Source of the DNA: Streptomyces regalis
GTDB taxonomy: Bacteria > Actinomycetota > Actinomycetes > Streptomycetales > Streptomycetaceae
DNA: 64,000 nucleotides
NCBI RefSeq assembly: GCF_001509475.1
Contig: NZ_LLZG01000176.1
Location: 22,289-86,288, forward strand
Direction of reading: 5' to 3'
Position numbers and translations under genes: made by a program
Notes under the pieces: generated by a model
What the model saw: the letters and a program-made list of their open reading frames with translations, nothing else
Told to the model about the DNA's origin: nothing
Database searches by the model: none
Shown here: positions 38,517-47,220 of the stretch, piece by piece
Layout: every line of letters starts with the position of its first letter
Numbering within the stretch: position 1 is the stretch's first letter

Positions 38517-38565
38517 CAGCCTTCAGTCGGCCAGGCCTCTCGCCCGAGCCCAGCGCACGTCCAGC
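38517..38565. repeat. 49-bp direct repeat, copy 2
   Basis: Second copy of the 38351-38399 unit, offset by 166 bases. It is preceded by a short run of CCCAG units, which suggests slippage or recombination as its origin. Confidence 0.85.
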
Positions 38566-38663
38566 TCCGCTCGGCCACCGCTCTCGCCCGAGCCCAGCGT
38601 GCTCCAGGCCCGCTCGGCCACAGCTCCCGCCCAACCCCACCGTGCGTCCAGCCCAGCCCTCAC

Positions 38664-40451
38664 TCACCCATGCCAAGACCGCCACAGCGCCGCATACGCG
38701 CCGTCGGCGTTCACCAGCTCGTCATGGCTGCCCAGCTCGCTGATGCGGCCGTTTTCGACGACCGCGATGACGTCGGCGTCGTGGGCGGTGTGGAGGCGGT
38801 GGGCGATGGCGACGACCGTGCGGCCGTCGAGGACGCGGGCCAGGGATCGCTCCAGGTGGCGGGCGGCGCGTGGGTCGAGGAGCGAGGTCGCCTCGTCCAG
38901 GACCAGCGTGTGCGGGTCGGCCAGCACCAGGCGGGCCAGCGCGATCTGCTGGGCCTGGGCCGGTGTGAGCGCGAATCCGCCCGAGCCGACCTCGGTGTCC
39001 AGGCCGTCGTCGAGCGCACGGGCCCACGCGTCCGCGTCGACCGCGCCCAGCGCCGCCCACAGCTCGGCGTCGGTCGCGTCGGTGCGGGCCAGCAACAGGT
39101 TGTCGCGCAGGGAGCCCACGAAGACGTGGTGCTCCTGGTTGACGAGGGCCACGTGGGAGCGGACCCGTTCGGCGGTCATCCGGGACAGTTCCGCACCGCC
39201 GAGGGTGATCCGGCCGTCCCGGGGTGCGTAGATGCCCGCGAGCAGCCGGCCCAGCGTGGACTTGCCCGCCCCGGACGGCCCGACCAGCGCCAGCCTGGTG
39301 CCGGGCGGGACCTCCAGGGAGACCTTGCGGAGTACGTCCACGCCCTCCAGGTAGCCGAAGTGCACCCGGTCGGCGTGCACGTGGCGGCCGTCGGGCGCCA
39401 GCAGGGCGTCCCCGGCCTCCGGCTCGATGTCCCGGACCCCGACCAGCCGGGCCAGCGACACCTGGGCCACCTGCAGCTCGTCGTACCAGCGCAGGATGAG
39501 CCCGACGGGGTCCACCAGCATCTGGGCGAGCAGGGCGCCCGTCGTCAGCTGACCGACTCCGATCCAGCCCTGTAGGACGAACACGCCGCCGACCATCAGG
39601 ACCGAGGCCAGGAGCATGACGTGGGTGACGTTGATGAACGGGAAGAGCACCGACCGCAGCCAGAGCGTGTAGCGCTCCCAGGCCGTCCACTCCTTGATCC
39701 GCTGCTCCGACAGCTCGACGCGGCGCTCGCCGAGGCGGTGGGCCTCGACGGTGCGCCCGGCGTCCACGGTCTCGGCGAGCGCGGCGGCCACGGCGGCGTA
39801 CCCGGCGGCCTCCGAGCGGTAGGCGGACGGCGCCCGCTTGAAGTACCAGCGGCAGCCGGTCACCAGCAGCGGCACGGTGAGCAGCACGGTGGCCGCGAGC
39901 GGGGGCGCGGTGATGACGAGCCCGCCCAGCAGCAGGAACACCCACACCACGCCGATCGCCAGCTGGGGCACCGCCTCGCGCATCGCGTTGGCCAGCCGGT
40001 CGATGTCCGTCGTGATCCGGGACAGCAGGTCGCCCGTCCCGGCCCGCTCCAGGACACCGGGCGGCAGCCCGACCGACCGGACGAGGAAGTCCTCGCGCAG
40101 ATCGGCCAGCATCCGCTCCCCGAGCATCGCGCCGCGCAGCCGCACCTGCCGTACGAACACGGCCTGGACGACGAGTGCGGCCGCGAACAGCCCGACGGTG
40201 AGCTCGAGATGGAGCTCCCGCGCGCCGACGTCGTCCGACACCCGCTCCACCAGTCCGCCCAGCAGCCAGGGCCCCGCCATCGAGGCCACCACGGCGACCG
40301 TGTTGACGCCGATGAGCAGCAGGAAGGCACGGCGGTGCCGACGGAACAACTCGACCACATAGGCGCGTACGGTCGCGGGGGCGCCGATCGGCAGGGTGTT
40401 CGCCGTCGTCGGGGCCGCCGGGTCGTACGCCGGTGGCGCCACGCCGATCAT
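38664..40451 (-). CDS. ABC exporter half-transporter, intact Walker A subunit
   Basis: A 595-residue half-transporter with an N-terminal type I exporter membrane domain (six helices, about residues 40-320) and a C-terminal ATPase. Walker A is GPSGAGKST and Walker B is LVLDEATSLLD, both intact, but the signature is degenerate: FALTPAQAQQ replaces LSGGQ. It therefore complements the partner encoded just upstream, which has the opposite defect. ATG 40451 overlaps the partner's stop by four bases. The transported compound is unknown; drug or lipid export is typical. Confidence 0.92.
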   Translation of the reverse strand: MIGVAPPAYDPAAPTTANTLPIGAPATVRAYVVELFRRHRRAFLLLIGVNTVAVVASMAGPWLLGGLVERVSDDVGARELHLELTVGLFAAALVVQAVFVRQVRLRGAMLGERMLADLREDFLVRSVGLPPGVLERAGTGDLLSRITTDIDRLANAMREAVPQLAIGVVWVFLLLGGLVITAPPLAATVLLTVPLLVTGCRWYFKRAPSAYRSEAAGYAAVAAALAETVDAGRTVEAHRLGERRVELSEQRIKEWTAWERYTLWLRSVLFPFINVTHVMLLASVLMVGGVFVLQGWIGVGQLTTGALLAQMLVDPVGLILRWYDELQVAQVSLARLVGVRDIEPEAGDALLAPDGRHVHADRVHFGYLEGVDVLRKVSLEVPPGTRLALVGPSGAGKSTLGRLLAGIYAPRDGRITLGGAELSRMTAERVRSHVALVNQEHHVFVGSLRDNLLLARTDATDAELWAALGAVDADAWARALDDGLDTEVGSGGFALTPAQAQQIALARLVLADPHTLVLDEATSLLDPRAARHLERSLARVLDGRTVVAIAHRLHTAHDADVIAVVENGRISELGSHDELVNADGAYAALWRSWHG

Positions 40452-42319
40452 GCCGACTCCTCGATTTCTTCCAGTTCCTTGTCTTCCAGTTCCTTCAACA
40501 CGTCGTTGAGAGGGGTCCCTCTGCCCATGTCCAGGGCGGCATCGTGGGAGGCCTCTTCGTCCAACGTGGCGTTGCGGGCGGCCTCTTCGTCGGTCTCCCG
40601 GGTCACCACGGCCCGGTACCGCGGTTCGTCGTGCACCAGCTCGCGGTGCACGCCGACCGCCGCGACCTCGCCCTCGTGGACGAGCACGACCCGGTCGGCG
40701 CGGTCCAGGAGCAGCGGCGAAGAGGTGAACACCACCGTCGTGCGTCCCGTCCGCAGGTTCCGCACGCCCTCCGCGATCCGCGCCTCGGTGTGCGAGTCGA
40801 CGGCCGAGGTCGGCTCGTCCAGGACGAGCACCTCGGGGTCCGTGATCAGCGACCGGGCGAGCGCGAGGCGCTGGCGCTGGCCGCCGGACAGGGACCGGCC
40901 GCGTTCGGTGATGCGGGCGTCCATCGGGTCCTCGGCGCCGAGCGACCCCTGGACCAGCGCGGCCAGGACGTCCTCGCACTCCGCGGCGGCCAGCGCCTCC
41001 TCGGGACCGACGTCGCCCGACCGTGGCACATCGAGCAGTTCGCGCAGCGTGCCGGAGAGCAGCACCGGGTCCTTGTCCTGCACGAGGACGGCCGTACGCG
41101 CGCAGTCGAGTGGCAACTCGTCGAGCGGGACGCCGCCCAGAAGCACCGGCGTGCCCTCCTCGGAGCCGTGTCCGCCCAGTCGTTCGGCCAGCCGCCCCGC
41201 CGCGTCCGGATCGCCGCAGACCACGGCGGTGAGCCGGCCGGTGGGGGCGAGCAGTCCGGTGGCCGGGTCGTACAGGTCCCCGGAGGGCACCTCGGACCCG
41301 TCGCGTGCCCCTTCGGTGTCGGTGACCCGCTCCAGCGACAGCACGCGCGCGGCCCGCCGGGCCGAGGGGCGTGAGAAGGAGTAGGCCATCGCGATCTCTT
41401 CGAAGTGCCGCAGCGGATAGGTGAGGATCATGATCGAGCTGTAGACGGCGACAAGTTCGCCGACGGTGACCCGGCCCTGGCGGGCCAGGTGGACGCCGTA
41501 CCACACGACCACGATCAGCAGCAGCCCCGGCAGCAGCACCTGGATGGCGGAGATCAGGGACCACATCCGGGCGCTGCGCACGGCCGCGTGGCGCACCTCC
41601 TGCGACGCGCGGCGGTAGCGGTCGAGGAAGAGTTCCTCGCCGCCGATGCCGCGCAGGACGCGTAGGCCGGCGACGGTGTCGGAGGCCAGCTCGGTGGCGC
41701 GGCCCGCCTTCTCGCGCTGGAAGTCGGCCCGCTTGGTGGCCCGGGGCAGCAGTGGCAGCACGGCGACCGCCAGCACGGGCAGACCCACGGCGACGACCAC
41801 ACCGAGCGCCGGCTGGTAGACGACCAGGCCGACGCAGACCACCACGATGGTGACCGCCGCCGCCGTGAACCGTGACCAGGCCTCGACGAACCAGCCGATC
41901 TTCTCGACGTCACCCGTGGAGACGGCCACGACCTCACCGGCGGCGACCCGCCGGGTCAGCGCCGAGCCCAGTTGCGCGGCCTTGCGGGCCAGTACCTGCT
42001 GGACTCGGGCGGCCGCAGTGATCCAGTTGGTGACGGCGGTGCGGTGCAGGAAGGTGTCGCCGAGCGCGTTTCCGGCGCAGCACAGTGCCAGGAGCCCGCC
42101 CGCGAGGGCGAGTCGCGCCCCCGAGCGGTCGACGACCGCCTGGACGGCGACGCCGACGCAGAACGGCAGCGCGGAGACGGACAGGAAGTGCAGCAGCCCC
42201 CAGGCCAGGGACTTGAGCTGACCGCCCATCTGGTTCCTGAAGAGCCACCACAGGAATCGGGGACCCGAGCGTGCGTCCGGCACACCTGGGTCGGGATACG
42301 GAAGGTCTTGAATCTGCAT
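40448..42319 (-). CDS. ABC exporter half-transporter, intact signature subunit
   Basis: A 623-residue half-transporter and the probable heterodimer partner of the next gene. The membrane domain spans about residues 35-310. In the ATPase domain the Walker A is degenerate (CGDPDAAGRLA, with no GKS/T), while the signature RSLSGGQRQRLALARSL and Walker B VLVLDEPTSAVD are intact. It ends in a Glu-rich tail (LKELEDKELEEIEE). ATG 42319 (MQIQDLPYPD) begins the conserved sequence; the longer frame is a shadow. The divergent L,D-transpeptidase gene starts about 200 bases away. Confidence 0.92.
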   Translation of the reverse strand: MQIQDLPYPDPGVPDARSGPRFLWWLFRNQMGGQLKSLAWGLLHFLSVSALPFCVGVAVQAVVDRSGARLALAGGLLALCCAGNALGDTFLHRTAVTNWITAAARVQQVLARKAAQLGSALTRRVAAGEVVAVSTGDVEKIGWFVEAWSRFTAAAVTIVVVCVGLVVYQPALGVVVAVGLPVLAVAVLPLLPRATKRADFQREKAGRATELASDTVAGLRVLRGIGGEELFLDRYRRASQEVRHAAVRSARMWSLISAIQVLLPGLLLIVVVWYGVHLARQGRVTVGELVAVYSSIMILTYPLRHFEEIAMAYSFSRPSARRAARVLSLERVTDTEGARDGSEVPSGDLYDPATGLLAPTGRLTAVVCGDPDAAGRLAERLGGHGSEEGTPVLLGGVPLDELPLDCARTAVLVQDKDPVLLSGTLRELLDVPRSGDVGPEEALAAAECEDVLAALVQGSLGAEDPMDARITERGRSLSGGQRQRLALARSLITDPEVLVLDEPTSAVDSHTEARIAEGVRNLRTGRTTVVFTSSPLLLDRADRVVLVHEGEVAAVGVHRELVHDEPRYRAVVTRETDEEAARNATLDEEASHDAALDMGRGTPLNDVLKELEDKELEEIEESA

Positions 42320-42522
42320 GACGTCCCAGTGGCTCGTGTCAGTGGGGGGAGGGGATGGAGATGGGGATGAGGAGTCGATCGGATGCCGACGCGCGGAACG
42401 GACCGCGCACGGCGGCAGCAAACCGTGACAGGTTCGCGTCGCAGCGTGGTCGGACGCAAACGGTTTTCCGCACCACCGCACAGATCCGGCTGCCGCCCGG
42501 AACGCGGTGCGACCATGGAGTG

Positions 42523-43293
42523 ATGCGGAACGGCGGAGTGCGGAACGGCGGAGTACGCCATGCCATGGTTGCGACAGTGGCCCTCGGATCGGTCCTGGCG
42601 ACCTTGACGACCCTGACCGCGTGCGGCGGCGCGCAGCACGGCGGAGGTGAGGACGTCGGCAAGGCCGCACGCACCCGGCCGGCCAGGCCGGCCACGGCCT
42701 CGGATCCGACGCGCATCCCGGACCTAGCCGACCGGTGGCAGCGACGCATCCCCGCCAACTCCCGCCAGGTCGTGGCGGTCTACGGCGACGGCAAGAACTC
42801 CCCGGACTCCACGGTCGTGCTCTACACCAAGCACGGCTCCACCTGGGACCGCACCCGCAGCTGGCCCGCGCACAACGGCAGGAAGGGCTGGACCACCGAC
42901 CACCACGAGGGCGACAAACGCAGCCCCGTCGGCGTGTTCACGCTCAGCGACGCGGGTGGCGTACTGAAGAACCCCGGGGCCAGACTGCCGTACACGCAGT
43001 CCGCGGCGTTCGCGGCGCCGCGCTGGTGGTCGAAGTCGTACTGGCACGACTTCGACTACGTCATCGCCATCGACTACAACCGCGTCAAGGGCACCCCGCC
43101 CAACGACCCCACCCGTCCCGAGGGTGAGTCCAAGGGTGGTGGCATCTGGTTGCACATGGACCACGGCAGCGGTACGTCGGCCTGTGTCAGTCTGTCCGGA
43201 TCGGCCATGGAGTACCTGCTCCGCACGCTCGATCCGGACCGGCATCCTGTCGTGGTGATGGGGGACCTGGCGGACCTGAAGAGCTCGCACTGA
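42523..43293 (+). CDS. L,D-transpeptidase-family lipoprotein
   Basis: A 256-residue cell-envelope protein. The lipobox LTAC places the lipidated Cys at residue 34, after a hydrophobic segment. The second half is a YkuD-like L,D-transpeptidase domain with GDKRSPVGVFTLSDAGG, then GGIWLHMDHGSGTSACVSLS, in which the His and the Cys are the predicted catalytic pair. It would crosslink peptidoglycan or anchor proteins by cutting at a D-amino acid. ATG 42523 has GGAG close upstream. The first codons are a 15-base tandem repeat (MRNGGVRNGGVRH). A hairpin follows the stop. Confidence 0.87.
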   Translation: MRNGGVRNGGVRHAMVATVALGSVLATLTTLTACGGAQHGGGEDVGKAARTRPARPATASDPTRIPDLADRWQRRIPANSRQVVAVYGDGKNSPDSTVVLYTKHGSTWDRTRSWPAHNGRKGWTTDHHEGDKRSPVGVFTLSDAGGVLKNPGARLPYTQSAAFAAPRWWSKSYWHDFDYVIAIDYNRVKGTPPNDPTRPEGESKGGGIWLHMDHGSGTSACVSLSGSAMEYLLRTLDPDRHPVVVMGDLADLKSSH

Positions 43294-43298
43294 TGGGG

Positions 43299-43316
43299 GA
43301 GGCCCGAAGAGGCCTC
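43299..43316 (+). terminator. short hairpin after L,D-transpeptidase
   Basis: A GAGGCC/GGCCTC stem with a six-base loop lies six bases after the stop and ends with CATTG. It may weaken read-through into the PNGase-like gene, which begins 60 bases later. Confidence 0.45.
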
Positions 43317-43354
43317 ATTGCGGGGGGCGCCCAACTCCCCGTAGAACACCGGCC

Positions 43355-44965
43355 ATGAAGAGACGGATCGTCATGTCCATGTTCGCGGGAGCGACCCTCC
43401 TGGCGAGCACCCTCCTCGGAGCGAGCCCCGCCCCCGCGGCGGAACCCGCCGACGTCCCCGCAGGTGTCCCCGCCGAGTTCGGCACCGACTGGCACGACCC
43501 CATCACCGCCGCCCCGCCCGTCACCGAGCCCTCCGGCAAGTCCTGCCGAGTCACCGTCGCCGAGGCGCAGTTCCGCGACTTCACCCCGTACAAGGGCACC
43601 TACACCCCGCCCCGAGGGTGCGGCGACCGCTGGAGCAAGGTGGTGCTGCGGATGGACGGCAAGGTCAAGGGGCGCCAGTTCGACCGGCTCGGCCATCTGC
43701 ACGTCGGCGGCGTCGAGATCTTCCGTACGTCGACGCCGGAGCCGTCACCGGACGGCATCGAGTGGTCCGTCGAGAAGGACGTCACCCGCTACAGCGACAC
43801 CTTCCGCCGCAGCCAGGATGTCGAGATGCTCATAGGGAACGTCGTCGACGACACGTACACCGGCGTCATCGACGTCAAGGTCACGCTGACGTTCTACGCC
43901 GGTCGCCCCGCCGCCACCCCCGACCGCGTCCTCACGCTCCAGGACGGCACGCTCACCACCCCGCGCAACAGCGAACGCATCGTCGCCGAGGTGTACGCCA
44001 CCGGCTCCGGCGGGGGCTGCGAGGAGTTCTGGTACCTGTCGGTGCCCGACGAGGCGCCGTACTCCTGCAAGGCCGCCGGCGGCCCCTACCGCGAGGTCCA
44101 GATCAAGGTCGACGGTCAACTCGCCGGAATCGCCGCCCCGTTCCCGCACGTGTGGACCGGCGGCTGGTCCAACCCCTTCCTCTGGTACGTCACTCCGGGG
44201 CCGCGCGCCTTCGACGTCAAGCCGATCGAATACGACCTGACACCGTTCGCCGGCATCCTCAACGACGGCCGCCCGCACCGCGTCGAGGTCTCCGTCGTCG
44301 GCGTCCCGGAAGGGCAGAGCGGCTGGAGCGCGCCCGTGAACGTCCTCGTCCGGCAGGACGCGAAGAGCAAGCACGTGACCGGGAAGCTCACCACGCACCA
44401 GGTCGGCGATCTCGCCAACTCATCGACGTACACGCCCGGTTCGGAGCACCAGGTGGACACCGAGGGCAGCCACCGGCTGACCGTCGCCGGATACGTCGAC
44501 ACCTCGCACGGCCGGGTGGCGACCACCGTCAGCCGGACGCTCACGAACACGTCCACGCACCGCTGGACCGACGGAGAGAACCTGGACGCCCTCGACGCCA
44601 CCTGGGGGGACGATGAGTTGGTCACCGTCGACGGACGCGGACCGGCCCGCACGACCCGTACGCAGCGGACGTACACGATGGACGGCTCGATCACGATCGG
44701 CGCGGGCGACCGGCTGCGCACCGTGCTGACCCTCGGTGACCGTGCCACGGTCGGGACGACCCAGGCGGGACGACGGATCGCGTGGTCGTGGCTCGACGAC
44801 ACCGTCGAGGGCGACGCCTCATGGACGTTGAACGTGCCGCGCGACCAGCGGCACGCGGTCGGCACGACGAGCGAGCGCTACCGGCTGTACGGCTCGGACG
44901 GCTGCTACGACCGGTCCCTCACCAGCGTCCAGGGGGTGCTCACCGAGGATCGCAGCGGCTGCTGA
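43355..44965 (+). CDS. secreted PNGase A-like glycoamidase
   Basis: A 536-residue secreted protein of the peptide-N4-asparagine amidase A family, which removes N-linked glycans from glycopeptides. Residues 1-30 are a signal peptide (MSMFAGATLLASTLLGASPAPAAEPAD). Family features include AQFRDFTPYKGTYTPPRGCG, WSKVVLRMDGKVKGRQFDR, VGGVEIFRTSTPEPS, IEWSVEKDVTRYSD and the later PFPHVWTGGWSNPFLWYVTP. The Cys-containing C-terminus probably forms a disulfide. Glycan release by a soil bacterium would yield sugars from plant or fungal glycoproteins. The activity is inferred from family only. Confidence 0.87.
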   Translation: MKRRIVMSMFAGATLLASTLLGASPAPAAEPADVPAGVPAEFGTDWHDPITAAPPVTEPSGKSCRVTVAEAQFRDFTPYKGTYTPPRGCGDRWSKVVLRMDGKVKGRQFDRLGHLHVGGVEIFRTSTPEPSPDGIEWSVEKDVTRYSDTFRRSQDVEMLIGNVVDDTYTGVIDVKVTLTFYAGRPAATPDRVLTLQDGTLTTPRNSERIVAEVYATGSGGGCEEFWYLSVPDEAPYSCKAAGGPYREVQIKVDGQLAGIAAPFPHVWTGGWSNPFLWYVTPGPRAFDVKPIEYDLTPFAGILNDGRPHRVEVSVVGVPEGQSGWSAPVNVLVRQDAKSKHVTGKLTTHQVGDLANSSTYTPGSEHQVDTEGSHRLTVAGYVDTSHGRVATTVSRTLTNTSTHRWTDGENLDALDATWGDDELVTVDGRGPARTTRTQRTYTMDGSITIGAGDRLRTVLTLGDRATVGTTQAGRRIAWSWLDDTVEGDASWTLNVPRDQRHAVGTTSERYRLYGSDGCYDRSLTSVQGVLTEDRSGC

Positions 44966-45133
44966 GGCCAGTTGTGTGCGATGCGTCACTCAGGGCGCGA
45001 TTTACACGGATGCAACACGGGGGTCTTGTGCGGGACCAACATCACCCGCAAAGTATCGCCACGGAATCCGCTTTCCGTATCGCAGAAGTCCCGTCCCGGC
45101 TTCTGTGTGCGCCACCGTCCCCAAGGAGTGCCC

Positions 45134-46543
45134 GTGCCGCCGTCCGTTCCGTCCCTGCCGCGACGCGTCGCACGCATGCTGCGTACCTCTCTCTTCGCGC
45201 AGGTCGCCTGCGCGCTCGTGCTCGGAATCGTCGTCGGGAAGCTGTGGCCCGGCTTCGCCGCGGATCTCCAGCCGCTCGGCGACGGTTTCATCCGGCTCAT
45301 CAAGACGATCATCTCGCCGCTCGTGTTCTGTGTGGTCGTCGTCGGCATCGCCAAGGCCGGTGACCTGAAGGCGTTCGGCCGGATCGGGCTCAAGGCCCTG
45401 ATCTGGTTCGAGGTCGCGAGCACGCTCGCGCTGCTCATCGGGCTCCTCGCCGCCAACGTGGTCCAGCCCGGGTCCGGGATGAACGTCGACCCGTCCACGC
45501 TCGACACCTCGGCGGTCGACGCGAAGACGGGCGGCGGTTCGCTGCCGTCGACGACCGAGTTCGTGCTGAACGCGATTCCCACCTCTTTCATCGGCGCCTT
45601 CGCCGAGAACTCCCTGCTCCAAGTGCTCATTCTGGCCTGTCTGGTGGGCGCCGCGCTGCTGCACCTCGGCCGCACCAAGGTGCCGAAGGTGCTGCCCGCC
45701 ATCGAGCAGGCCCAGGAGATCATCTTCGCGATCGTCGGCTTCGTCATGCGGCTGGCCCCGATCGCGGTGTTCGGCGCGATGGCCGTCCTGATCGGCAACT
45801 ACGGGCTCGGCGTCATCGAGACCTACGGCAAGCTGATCATCCTGTGCTACGCGGCCGCGGCGCTCTTCATCGCGCTCCTCGCTGTCGCCCTGAAGGTGGT
45901 CACCGGGCTCAGCCTCTGGAAGTTCCTGCGCTACATCCGTGAGGAGATGCTCCTCGCGCTCGGCACCGCGTCCACCGAGTCCGTCCTGCCGCGCGTGATG
46001 CAGAAGCTGCGCAAGGCCGGCGCCCGCGACGACGCCGTGGGCCTGGTGCTGCCGACGGGCTACTCCTTCAACCTCGACGGCGCCTCGCTCTACCTGTCCA
46101 TCGGCACGCTGTTCATCGCCCAGGCCGTGGGCGTGGACCTCAGCTTCAGCCAGCAGATCACCGTGGTGCTGGTGCTGATGCTGACCAGCAAGGGCATGGC
46201 GGGCATCCCCGGCTCGGCGTTCCTCGCCCTGTCCGCGACCGCCTCCTCGCTGGGCGCCATCCCGGCCGGAGCCGTCGCCCTGCTGCTGGGCGTGGACCGC
46301 ATCATGGACTCGATGCGCGTCGTCACCAACCTGCTCGGCAACTGTGTCGCCGTCTTCGCGGTCTCCCGCTGGGAGGGCGCCCTGGACAAGGAGCGGGCCA
46401 AGAAGGTCCTGGACGGCGAGATCGTGGTCGAGCTGGAGGACGACGAGGCGGAGACGTCGGAGAAGGCGGAGCTCAAGAAGCCCGAGGAGTCTGTCGCCGT
46501 ACCGGCCCAGACCGCCAAGGAGACGGCCTCCGAGGCCAGTTGA
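45134..46543 (+). CDS. dctA: C4-dicarboxylate:cation symporter
   Basis: A 469-residue DAACS-family membrane transporter that imports succinate, fumarate and malate (or related acids) with protons or sodium. Recognisable parts are FIRLIKTIISPLVFCVVVVG, the ASTESVLPRVMQKLRKAGA hairpin, LPTGYSFNLDGASLYLSIG and LMLTSKGMAGIPGSAF. The start is GTG 45134, with AAGGAG six bases upstream; the frame is open to 44972 but those residues are not conserved. The C-terminal tail is Glu/Lys-rich. A perfect hairpin ends the transcript. Confidence 0.94.
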   Translation: MPPSVPSLPRRVARMLRTSLFAQVACALVLGIVVGKLWPGFAADLQPLGDGFIRLIKTIISPLVFCVVVVGIAKAGDLKAFGRIGLKALIWFEVASTLALLIGLLAANVVQPGSGMNVDPSTLDTSAVDAKTGGGSLPSTTEFVLNAIPTSFIGAFAENSLLQVLILACLVGAALLHLGRTKVPKVLPAIEQAQEIIFAIVGFVMRLAPIAVFGAMAVLIGNYGLGVIETYGKLIILCYAAAALFIALLAVALKVVTGLSLWKFLRYIREEMLLALGTASTESVLPRVMQKLRKAGARDDAVGLVLPTGYSFNLDGASLYLSIGTLFIAQAVGVDLSFSQQITVVLVLMLTSKGMAGIPGSAFLALSATASSLGAIPAGAVALLLGVDRIMDSMRVVTNLLGNCVAVFAVSRWEGALDKERAKKVLDGEIVVELEDDEAETSEKAELKKPEESVAVPAQTAKETASEAS

Positions 46544-46562
46544 CGGTCACAGTCAGCACGAT

Positions 46563-46600
46563 CGCGGCCACCGCCCCAGCAGTACGGAGCGGTGGCCGCG
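46563..46600. terminator. dctA/marR intergenic terminator
   Basis: A perfect 12-bp stem, CGCGGCCACCGC (46563-46574) and GCGGTGGCCGCG (46589-46600), with a 14-base loop, lies between the convergent dctA and marR genes and can serve both. Confidence 0.75.
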
Positions 46601-46676
46601 GTCTGTCACCGCCAGAGCCGGCTCATGAGCAGGTGTCCTGGCAGGGAATTGCCGGCTCGACGTGGCCGACAACCGC

Positions 46677-47126
46677 TCAGCAGCGCCGCTCGCCACCCCC
46701 GTCGATCAGCGTGTCCAGCAACCCGCCCAGCACCTCGCGCTGTTCGTCCGTCAGCGGCGCCAGGATCTCCTCCGCCGCGGACCGTCGCGCACCGTGCAAC
46801 TCCCGCAGGGCCCCCCGCCCGTCGTCGGTGAGCTCTATGCGGATCACCCGCCGGTTCGTCGGATCCGGCACCCGTCGTACCTTCCCGCTCGTCTCCAGCC
46901 CGTCGACCAGCGTCGTCACGGCGCGCGGTACCACCTCCAGGCGCTCGGCGAGGTCGGCCATGCGGGGCGGTGAGTCGTAGTGCGCGAGGGTGCGCAGGAG
47001 GCGGGACTGGGCCGGGGTGACGCCCAGGCCGCACTGCTGCAGGTGCCGTTTCTGGATCCGGTGCACCCGGCGGGTCAGGCGCAGCAGCTGCTCGGCGAGC
47101 GGGCCGTCGGGATCGGGGGTGGTCAT
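46677..47126 (-). CDS. MarR-family transcriptional regulator
   Basis: A 149-residue winged-helix repressor. The DNA-binding part reads LTRRVHRIQKRHLQQCG, VTPAQSRLLRTLAHY, PPRMADLAERLEVVPRAVTTLVDGL and VRRVPDPTNRRVIRIELTDDG, the usual MarR layout with the wing. It is divergent from an ABC exporter gene, and an inverted repeat lies between them, so it most likely represses the exporter until a drug-like ligand binds. ATG 47126 is used. Confidence 0.92.
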   Translation of the reverse strand: MTTPDPDGPLAEQLLRLTRRVHRIQKRHLQQCGLGVTPAQSRLLRTLAHYDSPPRMADLAERLEVVPRAVTTLVDGLETSGKVRRVPDPTNRRVIRIELTDDGRGALRELHGARRSAAEEILAPLTDEQREVLGGLLDTLIDGGGERRC

Positions 47127-47150
47127 GCGGGAACAATATCAGGACCACGT

Positions 47151-47175
47151 TCATTGTGAGCATAGGTAACAATGA
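47151..47175. promoter_or_regulatory. candidate MarR operator
   Basis: A perfect inverted repeat TCATTGT (47151-47157) and ACAATGA (47169-47175) with an 11-base spacer lies in the 94-base gap between marR and the ABC exporter. A related GAACAAT half-site is at about 47130. AT-rich dyads of this size are typical MarR targets. Confidence 0.6.
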
Positions 47176-47220
47176 GCTAAGCTCCGTGAGTCCGTATCGC
47201 CACACCTCCCGTAGGAGCCC

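Larger units (their letters stand above)
37715..38663. other. repeat-rich region without a convincing gene
   Basis: About 950 bases between DUF5709 and the ABC exporter. All frames are long and open but give low-complexity Pro/Ala/Arg-rich or Gly/Arg-rich products with no motif. The right half contains degenerate repeats built on TCGGCCA, GCCCGAGCCCAGC and CCCAGCCCAGCC, including one exact 49-base duplication. I see no promoter, RNA gene or attachment site. Confidence 0.6.

Noticed and set aside
32927..38743. A 1938-codon plus-strand open frame spanning several genes
   Set aside because: High GC keeps this frame open. It overlaps tesB, the helicase and rpmE2 on the other strand and has low-complexity repeats but no domain.
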